Below, piece after piece: positions 1 to 5,591 of a stretch of DNA of 5,951 nucleotides. Both the position numbers and the translations under genes were made by a program. The notes under the pieces are model-generated. The model was not told the origin of the DNA and made no database searches. It saw only the letters and a list, made by a program, of their open reading frames with translations. The DNA lies in the NCBI GenBank assembly GCA_947594095.1, contig CANQEA010000083.1, positions 1 through 5,951 of the forward strand. The letters are read 5' to 3'. This DNA is from an uncultured Clostridia bacterium (GTDB lineage: Bacteria; Bacillota_A; Clostridia; TANB77; CAG-508). Positions within the stretch are counted from its first letter, which is position 1. Each line of letters starts with the position of its first letter.

Positions 1-761
1 GTTTCGGGGAAAATTTTAATTATATCCATCAATGATATATTGCATTTAATATCATCTTTTACATTTTTATAATTTAGTTTTTTCTTATTTTCAAGAACTC
101 TATTAGTCTTAAAATATTTATCTAAGCTTTTATTATTTTTTACTGTGCCCATTGATAAAGTTACAGACTGTGGAAAATAATCTACTATTAAATTATGATT
201 AATAAGTACTCTATCATTTGAAAGAAATTTCTTTTTTTTATCATATTCCAACATTTTAGTAGATAGTGTGGTTTTTCCACTATTTTTTGCTCCTAATAAT
301 ATGATACCTTTCCCGTCTATTTCTATACCATTTGCATGTATAAAGCAAAAACTTTTATCTTCTTTTTCTCTTAAATAAATTTCTCTTATTATTCTAATAA
401 TCCACATTGCAGATTCTTCAGTATTTTCTTTTACAATGATTTTATATTTTGTTTCATTGATTTTTATACACGAATATTCTTCTGTGTTAATCAAATAATA
501 ATATTTATTATCCTTAAATACTTCTTTATGTTTTTGCTCTTCAAAACTGTTATATATAATGCCTTTTTCAAGATTTATCATTTTTATTAAACTAGACAGC
601 ATTTCTTTATCAACTATATATTCTATAGTGATTATTCTTTTACTGTTTTTCTTAAAATCAATGGTTGATTCATATATCTTTTTTTTAACAATATCCATAT
701 TGCATTTTTCAGTCTGTATTCTAAAGTTAACATCTGGTAGATAACAATCTACGTACTCCAT
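1..761 (-). CDS. HPr-kinase-like P-loop ATPase/kinase, 3' end cut by window edge
   Basis: The frame is open from ATG at 761 to the left edge, giving 253 visible residues; the C-terminus is missing. An AAGGAG Shine-Dalgarno lies at 771-776, nine bases before the ATG. Residues 141-171 hold the diagnostic block: FIHANG, then IDGKG, then a Walker A loop GAKNSGKTT (157-165, with Lys163). SNDRV (181-185) follows where HPr kinases carry a conserved Asp motif after the P-loop. This order, with a beta-strand ending in His-Ala-x-Gly just before the P-loop, is typical of the HPr kinase/phosphorylase-like ATPase fold. The first ~130 residues are poorly recognisable, and the protein does not look like a standard HprK with its N-terminal domain. 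Related stand-alone proteins are known near peptide-maturation genes. No signal peptide or membrane segment is seen, so it should be cytoplasmic. It lies 51 bases after the serine hydrolase gene with no terminator between, so the two are probably co-transcribed. Substrate unknown. Confidence 0.75.
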   Translation of the reverse strand, partial: MEYVDCYLPDVNFRIQTEKCNMDIVKKKIYESTIDFKKNSKRIITIEYIVDKEMLSSLIKMINLEKGIIYNSFEEQKHKEVFKDNKYYYLINTEEYSCIKINETKYKIIVKENTEESAMWIIRIIREIYLREKEDKSFCFIHANGIEIDGKGIILLGAKNSGKTTLSTKMLEYDKKKKFLSNDRVLINHNLIVDYFPQSVTLSMGTVKNNKSLDKYFKTNRVLENKKKLNYKNVKDDIKCNISLMDIIKIFPE

Positions 762-812
762 GTTTTATTTCTCCTTTAATTGTTTTAAATATCTTTATTA
801 TATTTCGATTTT

Positions 813-1748
813 TTAAATTAAACCTCTAAAAATTTCAGTAATGTTTTTCATTTCTTTTTCTGAGGACATTATTGTAATTAATAAATTTTTATCTTTATTA
901 ATTATCATATATTGTCCTTCGGCACCATCTCTAAATATATATCCATCTTTTGATATGAATATATAATACCCAATTCCAATTTTTGGGAAAACTCTTTCTG
1001 GTTTATATGCATTAGGCGTTACTAATTGAAGGTTACACATTTCATTTATCCAATATTTTGAAATTATTTGAATACCTTTATACATTCCATCATTCAATAG
1101 TAACTGCCCTATTTTATGAAAATCATTAGCCTTAAGATATAGCCCTGTTGCTCCAGCACAATATTTACCATAGTTTTCCCACTTATATTCTGTTATTTCT
1201 ATTCTCCTAAATAAATTTTCATAAATAAAATCCGCTAAATTAATGCCAAATGCTTCTTGAAAAAAAACAGATATAATAAATGGTTCAACATTATTATATG
1301 CATATCTTGAACCTACCTCAAAGGGAATATCATAATTTAGGGCATAATCTAACAATTTATTTTTATCCAAATTTTCTATATAAGCTTCTGAAAACATTTG
1401 AGTCTCGTATCCTGTTTGATGAAGTAATAAATCTCTTAAAGTCCATTTTTCTATTTTACTTTTGTTTATATCTTTTTTTAAATGAATTACATTTTTTATA
1501 ATAGGATAAATTTTTGTATCTAAATTTAACTTTTCATTATTTAATTTCATCTTTTTATCTAATGCAATACCTATTGCTATCGACACAAACATCTTTGAGC
1601 AGCTTCTTAATTGATGAATTTTATTTTCTCCATTCTTTAATACTTCAATCTTTCCATTTTGTTCTACATATAAACTATCAAGATTAAAGCTTTCTAATTT
1701 TTTTGATAATTCCTCGATTCTCAATTTAACTTTTTCAATTTCAAGCAT
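813..1748 (-). CDS. Serine hydrolase of the class C beta-lactamase / PBP-like family
   Basis: This 311-residue protein has the active-site signatures of the family. SxxK is present as S49-C-S-K52, with Ser49 as the expected nucleophile. LLLHQTG (107-113) corresponds to the usual LLxHxSG. YxN is Y151-N-N153. The C-terminal glycine-rich strand reads RDGAEGQ (273-279), where many relatives have a His or Lys; here Asp274 takes that place. The N-terminus is a short charged helix with no signal peptide or lipobox, so the enzyme is probably cytoplasmic, unlike true beta-lactamases and most PBPs. It is more likely an esterase or peptidase acting on a small molecule or peptide than a resistance enzyme. 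The ATG at 1748 follows a G-run (1756-1760) seven bases upstream, an imperfect ribosome site. The downstream neighbour is the HPr-kinase-like ATPase. The substrate cannot be told from sequence. Confidence 0.88.
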   Translation of the reverse strand: MLEIEKVKLRIEELSKKLESFNLDSLYVEQNGKIEVLKNGENKIHQLRSCSKMFVSIAIGIALDKKMKLNNEKLNLDTKIYPIIKNVIHLKKDINKSKIEKWTLRDLLLHQTGYETQMFSEAYIENLDKNKLLDYALNYDIPFEVGSRYAYNNVEPFIISVFFQEAFGINLADFIYENLFRRIEITEYKWENYGKYCAGATGLYLKANDFHKIGQLLLNDGMYKGIQIISKYWINEMCNLQLVTPNAYKPERVFPKIGIGYYIFISKDGYIFRDGAEGQYMIINKDKNLLITIMSSEKEMKNITEIFRGLI

Positions 1749-1895
1749 TTTATTTCCCCCATTATTTTTATTTATATATACTGTGTTTATATTAAATTTT
1801 TCATATAACTAAAACTAACAATTTAAATAATTTATGTTGTTTCATTGACCACACAGGTATGCAAGACATAGATATTTTGAAAGATTTTGTATTAT

Positions 1896-1924
1896 AATAA
1901 TATTTTTATTTCTAAAATATTATT
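1896..1924. terminator. A/T-only hairpin downstream of the NUDIX gene, possible weak terminator
   Basis: A perfect 11-bp inverted repeat (arms 1896-1906 and 1914-1924, loop of seven bases) sits 25 bases beyond the NUDIX stop codon. The stem contains no G or C, and no clean U-run follows it on the minus strand. It would be a poor intrinsic terminator by textbook rules, though its position between two transcription units fits. The remaining gap (1749-1948) shows no promoter that I can defend. Confidence 0.3.
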
Positions 1925-1948
1925 TACTCTCATTTTTATCTAATCATC

Positions 1949-2473
1949 CTAATAATTTTTTCTAATAAATTCAAATAATTTGTCATATTCTTCTTCATGA
2001 ATTAATATCCCTTCCACTTTATTAGCAATCATTTTTTCAAATTCTTCAAAATATACATACTTAACTTCGGAAACTTCATCATCTTCAAAAATATAATCTT
2101 CTATTGCACTATTATTTTCTAACAAATAAACATATTGAAATTCTTGATTTTTTGGATTCTTTATGCTTTTTACAATAGCTATAAATTTCAAATCACTTTT
2201 ATTTACCTTTATTCCTAGTTCTTCATTCAATTCCCTTATAACTCCTTCAATTACTGTTTCTCCTGCTTTAATGTGTCCCGCTCCAGAAATATCCCAACAA
2301 TTAGGATGAGATTTTTTCGTTGCACTTCTTTTTTGGATTAAAAGCTCTTTTTTATCATTCATAATCCAAATATGTGCTGTTCTATGAAAATTACCATCTT
2401 CATGTGCTTGCTCTTTTTCTTTTGTTTCACCTATTGAATTATTATTTTCATCAAATATATCTATATATTCCAT
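1949..2473 (-). CDS. NUDIX hydrolase (YfcD / isopentenyl-diphosphate isomerase-like subgroup)
   Basis: This 174-residue protein carries a complete Nudix box at 66-88: Gly66, five residues, Glu72, seven residues, then Arg80-Glu81 and Glu84-Glu85, ending Gly87-Ile88. This is the Mg2+-binding motif for cleaving a nucleoside-diphosphate-linked or other diphosphate substrate. The N-terminal part (FHRTAHIWI at 29-37, LIQKRS at 45-50, NCWDIS at 58-63) matches the subgroup that also includes type 1 isopentenyl-diphosphate isomerases and E. coli YfcD. True isomerases have a catalytic Cys and Glu arrangement that I cannot confirm here, so hydrolase is the safer call. The ATG at 2473 has a TAGGAAA ribosome site at 2479-2485. 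It is flanked by intergenic gaps of 133 and 197 bases and is probably its own transcription unit. Length and domain appear intact. Substrate unknown. Confidence 0.9.
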   Translation of the reverse strand: MEYIDIFDENNNSIGETKEKEQAHEDGNFHRTAHIWIMNDKKELLIQKRSATKKSHPNCWDISGAGHIKAGETVIEGVIRELNEELGIKVNKSDLKFIAIVKSIKNPKNQEFQYVYLLENNSAIEDYIFEDDEVSEVKYVYFEEFEKMIANKVEGILIHEEEYDKLFEFIRKNY

Positions 2474-2606
2474 AATTATTTCCTATCTTCAATTTATTTC
2501 TATTACCAATATTATTTATATCATAATTTAGATATCTTACTGATTTAGCCTATATAACCCGCGACTTTAAGAGAAACATATTAGAAAAATCTATTTGAAA
2601 TTATTA

Positions 2607-3413
2607 TTAAAGTTCAATTACATCTAAATCATTTGGCACATATATATTTCCATTGAAATATTGTTTTGCTTCTTCTGTATATAATCTTTTTCTATTTTCT
2701 AAATCATTATCGCTTGCATGATATAATACTAAATTTTTGACATTTAAACTTGTCGCAATTTCTGATGCTGTTTTAACAGTAGAATGCTTTTTTTCATATG
2801 GTTTAAATATATCTGCTTCTGAGTCCATACACATTGCTTCATGTAATAACCAATCTGCATTTTCTACTTCATCTCTTAACTTTTCATCAAATGTTTCATC
2901 ACCTAGAAATACAAGTATCTTTTTATTTTCAAGTTTTGTTTTAAAACCGAATTGTCTATCTTTTTGTGCTTGAACATCTAAAAATTTAATATTATAATTT
3001 AGTATTTTTATATTTTCTTTATCTTCTACTATATTGAAAATGATTCTGCTATCTATAAGTTTAGTAAATTCTTCTGGTAATACTTCAAACATTATTTTTC
3101 TAATTGTACTTTCTAACTCTCTATGCATATAAATATTAAGATTTCCATTATAATTATTACTGTCAAAAAATTTTTGAGCATATCTTATAATCCAAAACAT
3201 ACCTAATATATGATCTGTATGTTTATGTGATAAAATAATGTTATGTATTTTTCTAAAATCTATCTTTGCATCTCTTATTTGTTTTATTATTTGCAATCCT
3301 CCACCTGTATCTACTAATATATGTTCTCCTCCATTATTTTCTAATGTAAAACATGTATTATAGCAATCTAATGTCATTGCACGACCTGTTCCTAATATAT
3401 TTAATTTTTCCAT
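2607..3413 (-). CDS. RNase Z-like metallo-beta-lactamase-fold hydrolase
   Basis: Start chosen at the ATG at 3413 (268 residues), because AAAGGTG lies six bases upstream. An in-frame GTG at 3422 falls inside that ribosome site and is unlikely to be used. The protein opens with LGTG (7-10) and has a VDTGGG turn (34-39). The main metal motif is H63-x-H65-x-D67-H68. Further matches are GDET (171-174, Asp172 as bridging ligand), HEAMC (191-195), HST (210-212) and YHAS with His232. This order follows RNase Z-type enzymes, which cleave tRNA 3' trailers, but shorter relatives act as phosphodiesterases or other hydrolases and the long exosite arm is not evident. The His normally found about six to eight residues before the GF/GY of the mid-chain strand is not visible: that stretch reads VQAQKDRQFG (147-156), with Gln instead. 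It ends the proposed operon; the next gene begins 133 bases on. Confidence 0.85.
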   Translation of the reverse strand: MEKLNILGTGRAMTLDCYNTCFTLENNGGEHILVDTGGGLQIIKQIRDAKIDFRKIHNIILSHKHTDHILGMFWIIRYAQKFFDSNNYNGNLNIYMHRELESTIRKIMFEVLPEEFTKLIDSRIIFNIVEDKENIKILNYNIKFLDVQAQKDRQFGFKTKLENKKILVFLGDETFDEKLRDEVENADWLLHEAMCMDSEADIFKPYEKKHSTVKTASEIATSLNVKNLVLYHASDNDLENRKRLYTEEAKQYFNGNIYVPNDLDVIEL

Positions 3414-3419
3414 ATATAT

Positions 3420-3426
3420 CACCTTT
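3420..3426 (-). promoter_or_regulatory. Ribosome binding site deciding the start of the MBL-fold gene
   Basis: AAAGGTG on the minus strand lies six bases before the ATG at 3413. It contains the alternative GTG start and overlaps the stop codon of the SDR remnant. The same stop-then-SD arrangement is seen in front of the dehydrogenase-like gene. Confidence 0.6.
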
Positions 3427-3456
3427 TAATTTCTTTCAATTATAATATTTGCAACT
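3426..3456. repeat. Direct repeat copy 1 (SDR tail), 31 bases
   Basis: Matches 4416-4446 over 31 bases with two differences (3449 and 3453) in the same orientation; weaker similarity continues to about 3470. The repeat codes for the last residues of an SDR protein in the other copy. Confidence 0.85.
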
Positions 3457-3470
3457 ATAAAATTTGTATT
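3426..3470 (-). pseudogene. C-terminal remnant of a second SDR gene
   Basis: Read on the minus strand, this piece encodes 14 residues ending VANIIIERN and then TAA. It agrees at 10 of 14 positions with the C-terminus of the SDR pseudogene at 4416-4891 (VADIIIERN). Substitutions such as F/L, I/T and N/D show the copies have diverged. No start codon or upstream SDR sequence remains: the stop of the dehydrogenase-like gene (3479-3481) sits just eight bases before it. I infer that a second SDR copy once preceded the MBL gene, or that the tail was duplicated when the dehydrogenase-like gene arrived. Confidence 0.65.
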
Positions 3471-3478
3471 TTTATATT

Positions 3479-4402
3479 TTATTGTACTACATTTTGTAAA
3501 TCGTTTGTCAACACTCCTATAGCATTATTGCACCATAATTCTACTAATCTGTCTATTGACTCTTTTGTATAAAATGAGTATGGCGCTGTTGCCATTACAT
3601 TTCCTTTATACTGTTGTAAAGTTTTATCATCATATATTTCAAATGCATAACTTATTTCATTATTTTCTGCTTTTTTTAATAACAAATTATGATTACATAT
3701 TTCTATTGGATTTATGATAATATTAATTAAACTATTACCTTTCATCATTTCAATTCTTTCATCAGTAATAATTTTTCTTGTTTCTTCATTAGTTGCAAAT
3801 GTTGGTATTATATAATCTGCACTTTTAAAAATATCATCAATTTCAACTCTTTTATATGTATTTTCTTTATAACTTCTACTCCAATATATTACATTCATTC
3901 CTAAATTTTCACAAAGTTCTGCAATTCTTTTCCCAATATTTCCAAGGCCAATGATTCCTACCGTTTTATTTCTTATTTCTGTATTTAACATTTCATGGTT
4001 ATATTCCATTTTATAGTTTGTTTTTATCTGAATTGGTAATTTTTTTGCTAAACACATTAATAAAAATACTGCATATTCTGCAACGGAATCTGTTGAGTAC
4101 TTTGGTGTATGAGTAACTGTTATTCCTTTATTATTACAATATTTCCAATCAATCCAGTCAAAAGCAGTAGTATTTATGCAAATTGCTTTTAACTTTTGAA
4201 TTTTTTCTATATGTTCTTTTCTTAAATTCCAATTATACCATTCTGGATCAGCCATTATAACTTTTTCTTCATTGTCTTCTAAATATTGTGCATTATCTAA
4301 ATCGAAATAACTCTCTAAAAATATTAGTTTTCCATATTTACTTAGTTTATTAATTTGTTGTTTTGTGAAAAATGTTCTTTTATAAGTTATATAGATATTC
4401 AT
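3479..4402 (-). CDS. D-2-hydroxyacid dehydrogenase-family Rossmann protein with degenerate active site
   Basis: The start is the ATG at 4402 (307 residues), which has an AAGGAGA ribosome site eight bases upstream. An in-frame ATG at 4429 would add nine residues but has no ribosome site. The fold is clear: an N-terminal half of the substrate-domain type, AEYAVFLLM (108-116), and the dinucleotide motif GLGNIG (152-157). YWSRS (173-177) follows at the end of the second strand, where an Arg rather than an Asp would favour NADP(H). Typical members then show N-x-x-R-G with the catalytic Arg. Here the stretch is LINIIINP (225-232), with Ile230 at the Arg position. The usual TPH with the catalytic His reads TAPYSFYT (272-279), apparently Tyr275. 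The catalytic Glu region reads FEIYDD (254-259), with no clear equivalent. The gene appears intact, so it may have a changed activity, bind a ligand only, or be inactive. It sits between an SDR pseudogene and the SDR tail remnant. Confidence 0.82.
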   Translation of the reverse strand: MNIYITYKRTFFTKQQINKLSKYGKLIFLESYFDLDNAQYLEDNEEKVIMADPEWYNWNLRKEHIEKIQKLKAICINTTAFDWIDWKYCNNKGITVTHTPKYSTDSVAEYAVFLLMCLAKKLPIQIKTNYKMEYNHEMLNTEIRNKTVGIIGLGNIGKRIAELCENLGMNVIYWSRSYKENTYKRVEIDDIFKSADYIIPTFATNEETRKIITDERIEMMKGNSLINIIINPIEICNHNLLLKKAENNEISYAFEIYDDKTLQQYKGNVMATAPYSFYTKESIDRLVELWCNNAIGVLTNDLQNVVQ

Positions 4403-4410
4403 TAATATTC

Positions 4411-4417
4411 TCTCCTT
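4411..4417 (-). promoter_or_regulatory. Ribosome binding site deciding the start of the dehydrogenase-like gene
   Basis: AAGGAGA on the minus strand is eight bases before the ATG at 4402 and overlaps the stop codon of the SDR pseudogene (4416-4418). It supports the 307-residue start over the ATG at 4429 and suggests translational coupling with the SDR when that was intact. Confidence 0.75.
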
Positions 4418-4446
4418 AATTTCTTTCAATTATAATATCTGCGACT
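4416..4446. repeat. Direct repeat copy 2 (SDR tail), 31 bases
   Basis: The partner of 3426-3456, in the same orientation, with two mismatches. The pair brackets the dehydrogenase-like gene, about 990 bases apart. Confidence 0.85.
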
Positions 4447-4891
4447 GTCAAATTAGCATTATTTGTAACATTATATATAATTGTTTCAGCTACATCTTCT
4501 GGGTTCATAAAAGTAGTTTGCTTTTCTTCTGATACATAATCTCTACTATTTTTATAAAACTCTGTATTTATTCCACCTGGATATACTCCTATTATTTTTA
4601 CACTTGTACCTTTATATGCAACTTTCAAACTTTCTGTATATCCTCTTTCACCCCATTTAGTAGCACAATATACTGCTTCTTGTTTATTTCCTCTTAATGC
4701 TGCTGATGACATTATATTTACTATTTTTAAGTCTTTTTCTTCTTTTGTTTTTAAAGTTTCTGTTGAAAATAAAATCATACCTTGCAAACCTTTAAAGCAT
4801 TTGTCTATATCTTCTTTTTCATAAATTGTTTGACAAGTGCTAATCCCAGTCCACTTGCACCACCTGTTATTATAACTATTTCTTTGTTCAT
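4416..4891 (-). pseudogene. Short-chain dehydrogenase/reductase, internally deleted and frameshifted
   Basis: The intact-looking start is the ATG at 4891, with GGAGG at 4899-4903 seven bases upstream. It overlaps the previous gene's stop as ATGA. The first 28 residues contain the SDR cofactor motif TGGASGLGLA, then TAG follows at 4805-4807. The reading frame that resumes (clearly from about 4820 down to 4416) supplies the rest: IVNIMSSAALRG with the catalytic Ser, YCATK as YxxxK, PGG after the active site, and the C-terminus ending IIIERN. Classical SDRs have roughly 230-250 residues. Only about 158 codons remain, and the second to fourth strands with the NAG motif are absent. This is therefore a real deletion plus frameshift rather than a single base error. 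The downstream part could in principle start at a TTG at 4787 (123 residues), but it would lack the cofactor site and could not be an active enzyme. The retained Ser-Tyr-Lys suggests recent damage. Confidence 0.85.
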
Positions 4892-5238
4892 TTTGTTTCC
4901 TCCATTTCCCAACTTTTAAAATAAATGCATTCTAAATTATCATTAAATTTTATCTCATAAATACCGTCAAATGCGGTCATCTCGATTTCAAATAACCATT
5001 CTACTATTACTACATTGTTATCTACAGCTAATATTTTAAATTCAATATTTTTTATAGCTTGATTTTTAATATGTTGCCATTCTTGTTTTATTTCATCATA
5101 CGTTGTATATGGTTTCATAAATGGTGTTTCTTGATAATAATTTGTTTTTGTGAATAAAGATGTTGCCTTTTTTATATCTTTATTCCACCATGCACTTTTC
5201 AAATCATTTAGCCATTGTTCTATAAATTTTCTATTCAT
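4888..5238 (-). CDS. NTF2/SnoaL-like protein
   Basis: This 116-residue protein has the length and pattern of a single NTF2-like cone fold. An N-terminal helix contains W9 and AWWNKD (16-21), followed by SLF (27-29) and YYQETPF (34-40). A second helix with W54 comes next, then alternating beta strands (FKILAVDNNVVIVEWLFEI at 67-85; GIYEIKF at 92-98), ending YFKSW (106-110). Family members range from small-molecule isomerases/cyclases to binding proteins; the sequence alone does not tell which, and I see no certain catalytic residue. ATG at 5238 follows AAAGGAG (5248-5254) by nine bases. The start overlaps the end of the small upstream gene by eight bases, and the TGA stop overlaps the SDR start as ATGA. 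Translation is therefore probably coupled on both sides. Its pairing with an SDR suggests a shared small-molecule pathway, now damaged. Confidence 0.75.
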   Translation of the reverse strand: MNRKFIEQWLNDLKSAWWNKDIKKATSLFTKTNYYQETPFMKPYTTYDEIKQEWQHIKNQAIKNIEFKILAVDNNVVIVEWLFEIEMTAFDGIYEIKFNDNLECIYFKSWEMEETK

Positions 5239-5571
5239 AATTTAATTCTCCTTTAACCTTTTTATCTACTCTATTTCCAAACTTTATATCTTCTGACTCA
5301 TTTTGTTCTCTATAATAGTTGATATATTGTGCTGTAACCTGTGGATTTATTGTAAAATAGTATTTATATAATTTTTTAAATAATAATAAACTATCATCAT
5401 TTTCATAAAATAATAATATATCCAGCATTTCATCTAACTTCCTCTGTATATACATTTCATCGCTTATATTATCTCTTATGATTTTTTTATTTCATCTTTT
5501 ACAATTACATATCTTTGTTTATTCAATTCTATAATAGTTTTACACATATCATGCAATTCCTGTTTCTCCAT
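5231..5571 (-). pseudogene. Small unknown gene (~113 residues) read across a -1 shift at an A7 run
   Basis: The ATG at 5571, with an AGAGGTG-like ribosome site just upstream (about 5576-5582), opens a 31-residue frame beginning MEKQELHDMC and ending at TAA 5476-5478. The next frame continues without a gap to TAG at 5231-5233. The two frames join at a run of seven A on the minus strand (5482-5488 of the plus strand as T). One extra A, or a -1 ribosomal shift, gives a single acidic and hydrophobic helical protein of about 113 residues, with LLLFKKLYKYYF and INPQVTAQYINYYR in its second half. I do not recognise a named domain. No good ribosome site precedes the internal ATGs at 5455 or 5460, so the 74-residue piece alone is unlikely to be a separate gene. 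It lies 20 bases after the HNH gene and overlaps the NTF2-like gene by eight bases. Pseudogene, phase-variable gene, recoded gene and sequencing error are all possible. Confidence 0.6.
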
Positions 5572-5591
5572 AATACACCTCTTTCATATTT

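Noticed and set aside
559..744. Plus-strand 61-residue open frame
   Set aside because: It lies inside the HPr-kinase-like gene on the opposite strand, has no ribosome site, and its hydrophobic run is what AT-rich antisense of a Lys/Glu-rich gene produces.
1280..1501. Plus-strand 73-residue open frame
   Set aside because: Antisense to the well-supported serine hydrolase; Leu/Phe/Tyr-rich with no domain or ribosome site.
1749..1948. Promoters in the serine hydrolase upstream gap
   Set aside because: Many TATA-like hexamers occur by chance in this AT-rich DNA; none has a convincing -35 at proper spacing on the minus strand.
2737..2973. Plus-strand 78-residue open frame
   Set aside because: Antisense to the MBL-fold gene, Ser/Phe-rich with no recognisable motif.
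3414..3422. GTG start at 3422 for the MBL-fold gene
   Set aside because: The GTG is part of the AAAGGTG ribosome site of the ATG at 3413.
4403..4429. ATG at 4429 as start of the dehydrogenase-like gene
   Set aside because: The nine-residue extension overlaps the SDR pseudogene end and has no ribosome site, while the ATG at 4402 has a strong one.
4416..4787. A stand-alone 123-residue SDR protein from TTG at 4787
   Set aside because: It would lack the whole cofactor-binding half, and recognisable SDR start sequence lies just upstream in another frame, so this is a pseudogene fragment.
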